NCBI RefSeq assembly: GCF_009689005.1
Contig: NZ_AP021879.1
Span: forward strand, 3,472,001 to 3,536,000
Length of the DNA: 64,000 nucleotides
Reading direction: 5' to 3'
DNA from: Desulfosarcina ovata subsp. ovata
GTDB lineage: Bacteria; Desulfobacterota; Desulfobacteria; Desulfobacterales; Desulfosarcinaceae
How positions within the stretch are numbered: the stretch's first letter is position 1; every line of letters begins with the position of its first letter. The notes under the pieces are model-generated. The model was not told the origin of the DNA. It searched no databases and saw only the letters and a list, made by a program, of their open reading frames with translations. A program made the position numbers and the translations under genes. This document shows, in pieces, positions 18,565-26,682 of the stretch.

Positions 18565-19683
18565 GTGAAAAAGATTGTAAAGTATGTTGGTTTGGATGTC
18601 CACAAAGATTCGATTACCATTGCTATCGCCGATGAAGGACGTGACGGAAACGTTCGAGTGTATGGAAAAATCAGCAACGACCTGGGGCAGATTGATAACG
18701 TCATGCGAAAACTGATTTCACAAAACGCCGAATTGCATTGTGTTTATGAAGCAGGTCCATGCGGATATCCAATCTACAGGCATTTAACAAGCAAGGGAAT
18801 CGATTGCGTTGTCGTTGCTCCGGCGCTGATCCCCAAAAAAACCGGTGATCGGGTTAAAAACGATCGCCGAGATGCAACCCACCTGGCGACGCTCCACCGT
18901 TCCGGAGAACTGACGCCGGTGTATGTCCCCGATCAGGCCGATGAAGCACTTCGTGACCTGGTACGTGCACGAAAAGACATCCAAATATCGCTCCGCAAAG
19001 TCAAACAACAGATCAATGCCTTTTTATTGCGACAAGGGATCAATTATCCAGGTAAAAGCAAATGGAGTAAAGCGCATTTAAATTGGCTGGCGGATCTGAA
19101 GATGCCGCATCCGGCCCAGCACATTGCCCTTACCGAATACCTGGACGCCATGGGAGACCATGAGGCCCGCGTTAAGCGCATCGAAAAAGCGATTGAGCAA
19201 TGTTGCCAAACCAGTCGATTGCTTCCGGTTATCGAGGCTCTGCAAGCGCTCAGGGGGATTTCTTTGCTCAGCGCGGTGACCGTCGTCGCTGAACTGGGGG
19301 ATCTGAGCCGTTTCGATACGCCGGCACAGCTGATGGCCTATTTGGGTCTGATCCCATCGGAGCATTCAAGCGGTGGCACCATCAAAAAAGGCCCCATTAC
19401 CAAAACCGGCAATACCCATGCCCGCAGGACGTTGATCGAATCGGCTCAGGCCTATCGTATGCCGGCCCGGAAAAGTAAGGCGATCCGTAAACGCCAGGAA
19501 GGCTTGCCGGACGATGTTTTGGATATTGCCTGGAATGCACAGCTACGACTATGCCACCGCTACCGCAGGTTGATTGCAAAGGGCAAAAACCATAACGTGG
19601 TCATCACCGCGATTGCACGCGAGTTGGCCGGTTTCATCTGGGCCATTGCCCGGGCTGTTCCAATCGTGGCCGCTGAAAGATGA
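18565..19683 (+). CDS. IS110-family (IS1111 group) transposase, copy 2
   Basis: The start is GTG at 18,565 after AGGAGGCAGGCC, the equivalent of the ATG in copy 1; the product has 372 residues. The DEDD domain (YVGLDVHKDS, DRRDATHLA) and the serine-containing C-terminal domain (EHSSGGTIKKGPITKTGN) are complete. Most differences from copy 1 sit in the first codons and around residues 165-200; the C-terminal half is identical by eye. Confidence 0.92.
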   Translation: MKKIVKYVGLDVHKDSITIAIADEGRDGNVRVYGKISNDLGQIDNVMRKLISQNAELHCVYEAGPCGYPIYRHLTSKGIDCVVVAPALIPKKTGDRVKNDRRDATHLATLHRSGELTPVYVPDQADEALRDLVRARKDIQISLRKVKQQINAFLLRQGINYPGKSKWSKAHLNWLADLKMPHPAQHIALTEYLDAMGDHEARVKRIEKAIEQCCQTSRLLPVIEALQALRGISLLSAVTVVAELGDLSRFDTPAQLMAYLGLIPSEHSSGGTIKKGPITKTGNTHARRTLIESAQAYRMPARKSKAIRKRQEGLPDDVLDIAWNAQLRLCHRYRRLIAKGKNHNVVITAIARELAGFIWAIARAVPIVAAER

Positions 19684-20201
19684 TTTGTTATAGCGTGGAA
19701 ACCCAGGCCTATCAAGGCCAAGCCCTAAAGGGTGCTCCCTAAGGTCGCAGCCTTGACAGCCCTGACTTTCCACGCTGGGTGGGAATTAGCGACGGCGAGA
19801 GAAGCGCGACTGTTGCTCCGGCTCAAGAAGCTGGATAAGTACTTCTCTATAATCGATGATGCAAATAGAAAAAGAACTTATTGATTTTAAAAATGCTCAA
19901 GAAAGGATCGGCTTTATCAAAGAACAAATATAGCCATCGAGCTTTTGGATAGGGGCGCGGTCGCGGTTTGGAGAACCCTCGAAAAAGCTATCGGAATAGG
20001 CCTTCAGGCCGAAACTCCCGTCTTTAGACCGAGGCAGCTCCACGACGAAGCCTAGTCAGGCGGTATCCAACCCGCGAATATCAGAGTGCTCTACCGTCGT
20101 TATTGCAGACCCCGCCTCTATCCAAACGCTCGATGAAAATTATTGGCCCAAGTTTTTTGGGTATGGATAGGTTTTTCTCTTGACAAGTGTTCAACCATAT
20201 C
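19684..20201 (+). ncRNA. Candidate bridge-RNA region of IS copy 2
   Basis: This is the equivalent of 17,759-18,276. The guide-like stretches GAGCTTTTGG and CGAAAAAGCTATCGG are present unchanged near 19,939-19,994, so both copies should direct the same target choice. Paired changes elsewhere could be used to test the predicted helices. Confidence 0.5.
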
Positions 20202-21065
20202 AGCTTTTGGGACATCATTATGCCCTATACCTAAAATTACACCCATATCATCTACTATTGCTGCTCCAACCTGCCGGCTTAAGCAGTAAGACCTATTTGC
20301 TGCGGAAAATGCAATATGCATAGATCTTTCATCAATCGTAGGCTGATTTTTACCACTCCCAAATAAAATATCTAAAAGTCTCTTTGCTTCTTCTTTTAGT
20401 TTTTCTCTGTTATAATTATTTACTAAGTAATAATCAGCCATAGTCGATAGTTTTTTTACTTCTTGACCTGCATCCTCAACACTTGGGTCAATTGATTTTT
20501 CGTCATAATCAATTTGATCTCTTTCTTCGAAATCGACTCTTTGCTGAGCGCTCCAACCTTTATAGTCAACTTCTCTTCGCCATCTATTTTCTCTTGATGC
20601 ATGAATATAGATCAAATAGAATTCATCTCCATAAACTCTTCTTAACTCATTAACTTCGTTAGCGTTCTTTAAACAATCAATAACATATACTCTTGCTCCT
20701 ACAGATTCATTCTTAGGAACTTCTTCTTTTTCTGAGCCTTGATTTTCTGAAGCTTTACCTTTAATTGTAATCTCAGTTACAAAAATTTTAGCAGTAGCCA
20801 ACCTGTCCTTTAATCTAATTTTCGTACCAGCAGATTGCAGCAGTTCTCTTCTTTTCGAATTATCTTCTTCATCAACATCAAGCTGTTTACTGAGGTAATA
20901 TTTATGATATTTTTTTATTAAATCTGCGGCAATTATTTTTTCTACATCGATTCCAGGCCAATTTGTCAAATTTTCGAATAGCTCTTGTGAAAGCGATGAT
21001 GCACCAGCACCATATGGTCCTGCAATGCCAATTACTAAATTAAAGGTTTCCTTTTTCATCTCCAT
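20202..21065 (-). pseudogene. avcD: AvcD-type anti-phage dCTP deaminase, N-terminal half (kinase-like domain and start of deaminase)
   Basis: Start ATG 21,065 follows the Nudix gene by 24 bases. Residues 8-22 form a P-loop (GIAGPYGAGASS); the 220-residue N-terminal domain looks like a nucleotide or nucleoside kinase, and the deaminase domain opens with CLSRQVGAAIVDDMGVILG. This fusion is characteristic of AvcD-like dCTP/dCMP deaminases that deplete deoxycytidine nucleotides on infection. The gene is stopped by IS copy 2: translation continues 27 residues into the IS to 20,118, giving a 315-residue product without the zinc site. A regulatory RNA like AvcI was not recognised upstream. Confidence 0.82.
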
Positions 21066-21089
21066 TTGACACCGCCTGATATAGATTAA

Positions 21090-21686
21090 CTACAAGTAAT
21101 CGGATATTTTACCGATATCTTTAATAATTATCTTCGACCAAGATTCATATTTATCAATATTTGTTTTCATTTCTTCAATCGAAATGAAATTTATTTTATT
21201 AATTGATTTTTCTTTCTTTAATACCTTTTTTTCATTTAATTTCAACACAGATATTATTCCTAAATGAACTCTTCCAACTGGATTAGAATCATCATTGATT
21301 AATGCTATTGTATGGTCAGTATATTTTGTTTTAATGCTTATCTCTTCCGATAGCTCTCTTTTTTTTGCAGCATCAATTGATGATTCAAAAAGATTTTCAT
21401 CTTTATCGTTTACATGCCCACCAATTCCCAATGAATAATTTCCTTTTAACCTACCTTCATTTGTTAATTCTCCCCTTAAATAGCATAGAAATTTGTCTCT
21501 ATAATTTAATAATACATATGGAATTATTTGTTTATAACTAAAATTTGTTTCGGCCTCTTGTCTATCTACATAAAAGTAATCTAAATTGATTCTATTGAGA
21601 TACTTTTCAATATCAAACATTAATCCTTGAAAAGACCCAAGTTCTTCCAATAGGCTTGCTTTTACCACCATTATACGTTCATTCAT
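21090..21686 (-). CDS. Nudix-family hydrolase (198 aa)
   Basis: A Nudix-type box is clear: GIGGHVNDKDENLF followed by AAKKRELSEEI. It sits in a beta-alpha-beta context similar to the predicted phosphoesterases of COG4112. The gene overlaps the upstream dCTP deaminase-like gene by the four bases of ATGA and is followed closely by avcD. Together they form a three-gene operon for nucleotide metabolism. A likely role is hydrolysis of deoxynucleotide triphosphates or of a product of the deaminases. The substrate cannot be read from the sequence. Confidence 0.75.
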   Translation of the reverse strand: MNERIMVVKASLLEELGSFQGLMFDIEKYLNRINLDYFYVDRQEAETNFSYKQIIPYVLLNYRDKFLCYLRGELTNEGRLKGNYSLGIGGHVNDKDENLFESSIDAAKKRELSEEISIKTKYTDHTIALINDDSNPVGRVHLGIISVLKLNEKKVLKKEKSINKINFISIEEMKTNIDKYESWSKIIIKDIGKISDYL

Positions 21687-22387
21687 TTTTTATACTTTAT
21701 TATAAGTGAACTGTGATATAATTGTGAGATAGCTACACTAGCAGTCACAATCCCAGTAATCATATATCCGTTGTCTGCAAAATTCAAATAAGCAAACATT
21801 AAACCGAAAACAACTATTAGAGGAGCTATAAATGACTTGTAAAAAAAACTTTTTTCAGTATATTGTTTCTTTTTTAGAGCCTCTGTTGCTTTCTTTGATA
21901 AATCTTTAAAAAAAACGTCCGGCCTTCCATCTTTTTTTTCACATGGTTTTATTGATGGTGTTAAATTTTTAAAGAATACCACTGTACAAAAAGATTCTCC
22001 ATGACAAATTTCTATTTTTTCGGAGGAGTGATTGGTTAGAGCTATTATTAGATTACCACTCCAATCAGCATCAATTGTTGTTGCAACGTGAGAAAGACCT
22101 TTCGATACTTTTGACACTTTTGAAACTATTAATGCCGATATCGATCTATCCTTTGGCATACTAACTTTTTCGAGTGTTGAGATTAGCGCTGTTTGCTTCG
22201 GGAATATTGTAACCTTCATACATTCGTGTAATTCAATTTGCCTACCGTCATCAGTAGTAACATATTTTCCACCGGCTCTAAGATCATATCCTACTGGTGT
22301 TAGGCATTCTTCAGAAAATGGTTTGATCATCAGCGGATTTTCTTTTTCAAAGTAATCTCTAATATCAACATCAGTTAGAATACTCAT
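21683..22387 (-). CDS. dCTP deaminase/dUTPase-like protein with C-terminal membrane segments
   Basis: The 234-residue protein begins after AAAGGA at 22,387. Residues about 1-160 match the trimeric dCTP deaminase/dUTPase fold: YDLRAGGKY, HVATTIDADWSGNLIIALTN and IEICHGESFCTVVFF are the usual blocks. After a lysine-rich linker, two hydrophobic segments (about 185-203 and 208-225) suggest that it is anchored in the inner membrane, which is unusual for this fold. It lies between the integrase and the Nudix gene in the cargo operon. Catalytic activity is probable but the family's essential residues were not aligned. Confidence 0.7.
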   Translation of the reverse strand: MSILTDVDIRDYFEKENPLMIKPFSEECLTPVGYDLRAGGKYVTTDDGRQIELHECMKVTIFPKQTALISTLEKVSMPKDRSISALIVSKVSKVSKGLSHVATTIDADWSGNLIIALTNHSSEKIEICHGESFCTVVFFKNLTPSIKPCEKKDGRPDVFFKDLSKKATEALKKKQYTEKSFFYKSFIAPLIVVFGLMFAYLNFADNGYMITGIVTASVAISQLYHSSLIIKYKK

Positions 22388-22414
22388 AGATATTCCTTTC
22401 AGCCTGATTTTCCA

Positions 22415-22441
22415 ACTTTACTTTGCTTTGCTTTGCTTTGA
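22415..22441. repeat. Five-base tandem repeat at the integrase 3' end
   Basis: ACTTT ACTTT GCTTT GCTTT GCTTT runs through the last codons of the integrase (read as KQSKAK) and up to its stop. A change of one unit would alter the C-terminus after the catalytic tyrosine. Confidence 0.6.
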
Positions 22442-23548
22442 TATTGATTCATAAATTCTTTTTGAATCAGATGAATTAATTTGAAGATACCTATCAAATG
22501 CTTTATTTGTAGTATGAAGTGTCCCTGCACTTCTTATTTCTTCTGGTGTAAACTTCTCTCTCAGGGAAGTTGTAGAGCTATGTCGAGTACCCCCATATAA
22601 ATCAAGGCCTTCAATTCCAAGATTTCTACAAGCTTTTTTCCACCATTTATAAAGGTATTTATCTCCAAATTTTTGTCCTGCTCTAACACCTGATATACCT
22701 TTAGCATGTCTAAAAAATTGAATCTCAGGTAATCCACGAGGCATCGCTTTAAGAATATCCATATCTTCATCAATCATTGGAACCAACTTTGGCCGTTTTT
22801 CTTTTGGATGAGGAATAATGAAGTATTTAAGTTTGAGATCAATATCTTTTTCTTTTAGATTTAATAATTCGCCCGGCCTAATTGATATATATGTAGCTAA
22901 CCATTTAATACCTAACCAAATCTTAGGATTAATATGATACGTAAGACGATAAATCTCATTAATAATGACCGACTGAGTTTCTTTATCAATTATTTTTCTG
23001 AATCCAAGCTCAAACGGCGTTTCGGGAAAGTCAGGCATTGGAATTTTTTCACGTCTTTTTACCCATAAAAAAAAATTATGCAATCCAGACTTCATATTTG
23101 ATTTTGTTTTATCTGAAACCTCTTGAGAATGCAGGAAATCCTCTATTTCGCCATATCCAATTGTTTTGACGTTCATCTGCCCCCAGGCTGCAATGGCTTT
23201 AGTCATGTAATTTCGGAGATTATTATATGATTTCTGCTTAACCTCTTTCTTTTTAACCTCCAACCACTTCAAAGCAAGCGTTTCAAAGCCTAACGGATTA
23301 TTTATCCTATAGTCACGGGGATCAAAAGTCCCTTGGTCGACCTCCCACCGAAGGCCATCCAAAAATCTTTCCGCCTCTTGATAACTATTGAAACGTTTTC
23401 GAGTGTTTCTGCCAAACTGAACTCGGAAGCGCCCTGTGGCCTGCTGGTTGGGGTGCTGATCACAGAATAGACCACGCCGCCGATCGTCATGTATAAATTG
23501 ACCACCGCAAATAGGGCATTTTTGATCGGAGTAGATCCGGCCGCGCAT
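22418..23548 (-). CDS. int: Tyrosine recombinase (integrase) with N-terminal zinc finger
   Basis: I choose ATG 23,548 after GGAGGT; the longer frame to 23,608 has no site. The 376-residue protein starts with a zinc finger (CPICGGQF and a later Cys), then a SAM-like DNA-binding domain (residues about 80-180) and the catalytic domain: Arg in SIRPGELL, Lys in HPKEKRPKLVP, Arg/His in GGTRHSSTT, and Tyr in FDRYLQI. It lies about 3 kb from the ssrA attachment sequence at 26,561, and is the obvious enzyme for integration there. It runs in the same direction as the rep gene upstream and the cargo downstream. Confidence 0.92.
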   Translation of the reverse strand: MRGRIYSDQKCPICGGQFIHDDRRRGLFCDQHPNQQATGRFRVQFGRNTRKRFNSYQEAERFLDGLRWEVDQGTFDPRDYRINNPLGFETLALKWLEVKKKEVKQKSYNNLRNYMTKAIAAWGQMNVKTIGYGEIEDFLHSQEVSDKTKSNMKSGLHNFFLWVKRREKIPMPDFPETPFELGFRKIIDKETQSVIINEIYRLTYHINPKIWLGIKWLATYISIRPGELLNLKEKDIDLKLKYFIIPHPKEKRPKLVPMIDEDMDILKAMPRGLPEIQFFRHAKGISGVRAGQKFGDKYLYKWWKKACRNLGIEGLDLYGGTRHSSTTSLREKFTPEEIRSAGTLHTTNKAFDRYLQINSSDSKRIYESISKQSKAK

Positions 23549-23628
23549 GCACAGACCTCCATGGTAGGATGGATTCTGGTTAGCATGCCTATGAGCAGTG
23601 GTCAACATTTTGAGCTTATGCCGCTATA

Positions 23629-24919
23629 TTATTCTAAATTAATATTGAAAAATTCTTTTCTCCTCTCGATAACCATTTTTAATTTTTCTTGAGTTCGAAC
23701 ATACTTGGCGCGCTTTAATTCAATTGCATCCTTAAATTCTCTTTGACCCTTCCCTAATTCATTGGCTTTTAAAGGAAAATTTAAAAGGACATTTTCAATA
23801 TCATTTCTTGAAGTTGGATAATTTCCGTTTGATTCCACCATAAGGGCTTGTATCGATGACAAATATCCAAATGTCTGGGCAACCAATTGTTTTTCATCAG
23901 AATTACTTGCTCTAAACCGAATTAATGGAACAGGCTGGCTAATTTCCATGAAGCCGTTCTGCACAACAGACCACCACGTTAAAGTTTTTCTTTGATTTTT
24001 TTGGTGTTTTCCTGGATTATCTTTAAAATTGAGCCATTCCTGAGTGCAATACCCCCATGCATTAGAACATAAATTGTTCAGATCAGATGGACTGTTCATT
24101 CCTAGCTGTTTTAGAACTTCTCTTCTCAACTGGAATTCAATTCTAATTATCCTGTATCCTTTAGGGACATCCGCTATGCCCCAAACATCAAACATCCACT
24201 CCTTGTTAGATTTTTCCTGTATTTCAAGTGGCTTGTCATACAGTCTTGCCATTATTGGGCTTTTACGAGTACTAAACTCAATCGTTTGGAGTTTTTCCAA
24301 TCTGTTGCCAAGATGAATCCCAATTTTATTGCAGCGTGAAACGGAAAATTTTAAAAGATCGGTCGACCAGATTGAATCAGGCAAGAGTACGTCTACGCAA
24401 AGATCCACGCGGCTTAGTTTTACTGAGGTTACCTTTCCTCCAACACTTACAATATAATCCAAAATCAGGGTGACCGCTTTCATAGCACCCAAACGCCATA
24501 GCGTCTCAGACCGCACAGAAGCCATAATACTTGGCCGGCTAATAGGCTTTATCCAATTGCCAATCATCAAGGCGTATTCATGGTTATAAAGCAACCATTC
24601 ATAGCCATTTGAACCGTGTTCTTTCAGATTGAAAAGAAAATTGTTCTCTTGGAAGGCATTCGGGATGTTAATCGGAATTTCATGCCCGGATTTTTTCGCT
24701 TCAGCTTTTTTTTTCAGCTAAAAATTCGAAATAGCAGGTGTCGTCCCATAGGACATCGATGGAGAGCGCGAGAGTATCGACATTTGAACCAAGGGCTTTG
24801 ACCTCATCTGGATAAACGGAACTTACATTTGGAGGGGGGCTGTTAGTAGTCCGCCCCCCTTTGGGTTTTGCAGCATCTTCCTGATTTTTTTTCTGGTCAG
24901 CAACACCTGATTTACGCAT
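23629..24919 (-). CDS. rep: Rep_trans-like replication initiator, interrupted by a +1 shift at an A9 run
   Basis: The start is ATG 24,919 with GGAGGG. The first frame gives 72 residues (DTLALSIDVLWDD near its end) and stops at 24,701; the downstream frame gives the rest, through WLLYNHEYALMIG and SRVDLCVDVLL to 23,629. The two meet at nine adenines (minus strand, 24,708-24,716); eight would keep one frame of about 430 residues. SRVDLCVD is the metal-binding type motif of rolling-circle Rep_trans initiators. The shift may be a mutation, or may be overcome by polymerase slippage. It is next to the integrase, as in integrative elements that replicate after excision. Confidence 0.75.
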
Positions 24920-24946
24920 TAAAAAAGCCCTCCAATGGTTTTGGAG
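24920..24946 (-). promoter_or_regulatory. Hairpin plus U-tract over the rep ribosome site (attenuator-like)
   Basis: On the minus strand CTCCAA (24,946-24,941) pairs with TTGGAG (24,935-24,930), and a run of six T follows. The second arm contains the GGAGGG ribosome site of rep. The leader can thus either terminate or hide the start site, as in copy-number attenuators of rolling-circle plasmids. Confidence 0.5.
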
Positions 24947-25023
24947 AGCCTATTGACACACTATAGGTGCACTATGGTATTGTTCACCTGATTGAGTGTG
25001 CCGTAAGGCCCTCTTTCATTGCC

Positions 25024-25077
25024 AGCCAAGCACCGGTCCTCGCCAAAGTTCAGGTGCTTGGCTTTTTGTTTTTTTTA
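25024..25077 (+). terminator. Strong plus-strand terminator without a plus-strand gene
   Basis: AGCCAAGCACC (25,024-25,034) pairs perfectly with GGTGCTTGGCT (25,053-25,063), followed by TTTTTG and eight T. No protein gene on the plus strand leads into it. A short antisense RNA covering the rep leader would explain it. Confidence 0.7.
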
Positions 25078-25347
25078 ATCTTTGTTCAGAACATCAAGCC
25101 CATCCAATGTCAGACCGAATTTTTTTTTAATTTTATCCATCTGCTTCCTACTGGTTCCAACTAATTTTATGATACCGGCTTTATCGAACACACGGGCATC
25201 CTCCAATCCAAGCATCAGAAGATTTCTTGCAAACGTCCCTGTTGGCAATTCAGCCTTTTCAGCAAGTATCTTTATTTCCTCTATTACACTTGGCTCTATC
25301 ATCACGGTGTATTGAATTTTTTTCTCATCTTTTTTTGGCCTTGCCAT
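25075..25347 (-). CDS. Ribbon-helix-helix-like regulator (90 aa)
   Basis: The start ATG 25,347 follows GGAGG; the longer frame upstream has no site. MARPKKDEKKIQYTVMIEPS is a basic N-terminal strand as in CopG/Arc-type regulators, followed by two helices (VIEEIKILAEKAEL and TFARNLLMLGLEDA). The C-terminal half is a second helical segment. Placed just upstream of rep in the same direction, it probably controls transcription of rep or its own operon. The call is from pattern, not alignment. Confidence 0.6.
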   Translation of the reverse strand: MARPKKDEKKIQYTVMIEPSVIEEIKILAEKAELPTGTFARNLLMLGLEDARVFDKAGIIKLVGTSRKQMDKIKKKFGLTLDGLDVLNKD

Positions 25348-25444
25348 GCTATCCTCCAAAACATGTTTTGCCAATGTCATAACTTGTTTCACCATGTCCG
25401 TCAAGATAATTAGCGATAGGCCAAAATAGACTTTGTTTTCATTC

Positions 25445-25499
25445 AATAGCAGCCAGTCCGCCGGAGTCACCTCCGTTCCCCGGCGGATTGGCTGCTATT
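25445..25499. repeat. 20-bp inverted repeat (stem-loop 1 of the origin-like region)
   Basis: The arms 25,445-25,464 and 25,480-25,499 pair over 20 bases with one mismatch and enclose a 15-base loop. It is not followed by a T-run on either strand, so a terminator is less likely than a replication or recombination structure. Confidence 0.75.
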
Positions 25500-25570
25500 C
25501 CATTTATCTATTGGATTTTTTGGCAATCAGTAGTTTCGTCTCTGACTGTGAAATCATTTTTTCTGTTTAA

Positions 25571-25607
25571 CGGAGGTCGGGCAATCGTTAGAGATTGCCC
25601 TCCTCCG
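25571..25607. repeat. Imperfect inverted repeat (stem-loop 2)
   Basis: CGGAGG...GGGCAATC pairs with GATTGCCC...CTCCG across a six-base loop, with one bulge. It stands between stem-loop 1 and the nested palindrome in an otherwise gene-free stretch. Confidence 0.6.
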
Positions 25608-25672
25608 ATTATGTTAGCGGCTACATCTTTTAGTTTTGGGATCGTAACCGCAGTGAAAGAAGGAAAAAGAGC

Positions 25673-25801
25673 CCTCCGCTTAACCCGGGCTCGGCCCGAA
25701 GACTGTAAGTAACCCCATGAACGGCCAAAAAAACGGCCGCCCATGGGCTAACTTACAGTAACTTCCGCCCAGCCCGAACCCAATCCCGGGTTAAGCGGAG
25801 G
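25673..25801. repeat. Nested palindrome, origin-like cruciform (stem-loop 3)
   Basis: An outer 17-bp perfect inverted repeat (25,673-25,689 with 25,785-25,801) encloses an inner one (25,703-25,758): CTGTAAGT with ACTTACAG, CCCATG with CATGGG, and CGGCC with GGCCG around an A-rich loop. With stem-loops 1 and 2 it fills the 420-base gene-free gap between the regulator gene and the next small gene. In a Rep-bearing element such a region is the natural candidate for the replication origin. Confidence 0.7.
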
Positions 25802-25899
25802 AGAAGTGCGCTACGCGCGTCTATTTATTATGAAGGGCTCACCAGAGGCAGGGATTCCCCACCTCCTAAACCGCCGCCCCCCGTTCCTTCGGCTGATAG

Positions 25900-26181
25900 C
25901 TACAAAGCCGGCGATGTAAAGGGCAAGTTTCGCTTCGCTTCATCGCCTTCGGCGACCCTTGACACCGCCGCCTTTTCCTCTAATGAATCAGCCGAAACGG
26001 GGGGCGGCTCCGGAGGCAGGGAATAGGACCTCTCTTCAATTTTTGTAACGGATTGATAACCCAGAGAGATGCAAATTGCGGCAAGCTGTCTATGAGTCAT
26101 CCCCAAAGAATCAGCTTTTTCTTTGAATTTTGATACAAAATCGGCAGGTAATGCGGCTTTTAGTTCACGTAGATTGGACAT
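25900..26181 (-). CDS. Small hypothetical protein (93 aa)
   Basis: The start ATG 26,181 follows AGGAGG. The N-terminal 45 residues (MSNLRELKAALPADFVSKF onward) look like a helix-turn-helix or helical DNA-binding segment; the rest is proline-rich and polar. It is one of two small minus-strand genes at the attachment-site end of the element. No family is recognised. Confidence 0.5.
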   Translation of the reverse strand: MSNLRELKAALPADFVSKFKEKADSLGMTHRQLAAICISLGYQSVTKIEERSYSLPPEPPPVSADSLEEKAAVSRVAEGDEAKRNLPFTSPAL

Positions 26182-26227
26182 TTAGAGCCTCCTTTTCATA
26201 TTGTGGTGGATGAAATATTATTTCGGG

Positions 26228-26464
26228 TTATTCATCCCCCATGAACTGGGGCTCATCGAGAAAAGAATTGCGGGATCGACAATAACGAGATCCCCTTTGT
26301 TGAAAAAACTTTAGGTCCTTTTCTTTCCAACCATTTGCAAGAAGCTCCTCATAGAGTTCATTGGTAAGTTCTTCCAGGCCTTCACCTGAAAAGAGGTTGT
26401 AAATTTCTGAATCGGTCAGTTGTTTCTCTTTCCTTTGGCGCTTTAATCTACTTCCTTTTCCCAT
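26228..26464 (-). CDS. Small basic/acidic hypothetical protein (78 aa)
   Basis: The frame starts at ATG 26,464 after AAAGGA. It has a very basic start (MGKGSRLKRQRKEKQ) and a helical acidic middle (SGEGLEELTNELYEELLANG). It is the first gene inside the element, about 100 bases from the tmRNA end; such a place often holds excisionase or regulator genes, but no helix-turn-helix is clear. The function is unknown. Confidence 0.5.
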   Translation of the reverse strand: MGKGSRLKRQRKEKQLTDSEIYNLFSGEGLEELTNELYEELLANGWKEKDLKFFQQRGSRYCRSRNSFLDEPQFMGDE

Positions 26465-26560
26465 GGTTCAAATCCTTTCTAAAAAATTCCGTGGTACCCC
26501 ACAAGTAGCCCCACGAAAAATTAACATTTTGATACCATTGGGTTTTTTTGGTAGGGGAGA

Positions 26561-26586
26561 GGGTTCGACTCCCGCCGCCTCCACCA
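26561..26586 (+). other. ssrA: attachment site: 3' end of tmRNA (ssrA) left by integration
   Basis: GGGTTCGACTCCCGCCGCCTCCACCA at 26,561-26,586 is the T-arm, acceptor strand and CCA tail of a bacterial tmRNA. The bases before it (GTAGGGGAGA) do not continue the tmRNA, and the T-stem is imperfect, so only the 3' end is present. This is typical of the far attachment site of an island inserted in ssrA. The intact gene should lie to the left of this window. Confidence 0.7.
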
Positions 26587-26608
26587 ATTACTTGGTTCGA
26601 ATCGAATA

Positions 26609-26640
26609 AGCAGGAAGCGACGACGCGACCTGCTTTTTAT
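26609..26640 (+). terminator. Terminator following the tmRNA 3' end
   Basis: AGCAGG (26,609-26,614) pairs with CCTGCT (26,629-26,634) around a 14-base loop and is followed by TTTTATTTAT. It is the expected terminator of ssrA, still in place downstream of the attachment site. Confidence 0.65.
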
Positions 26641-26682
26641 TTATCGTTTCGTGCCGTATAAAACCATTCTTATTCATTCAAA

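Larger units (their letters stand above)
18441..20201 (+). mobile_element. IS1111/IS110-family insertion sequence, copy 2 (1761 bp)
   Basis: It has the same length, orientation and subterminal inverted repeats as copy 1 (18,446-18,457 and 20,189-20,200). It is inserted in the same gene at the same AAAAGCTAA motif. Left flank on the plus strand is CCCCCATT, right flank AGCTTTTGGGAC. The right noncoding end carries the same guide-like segments as copy 1 with scattered substitutions. Confidence 0.9.
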
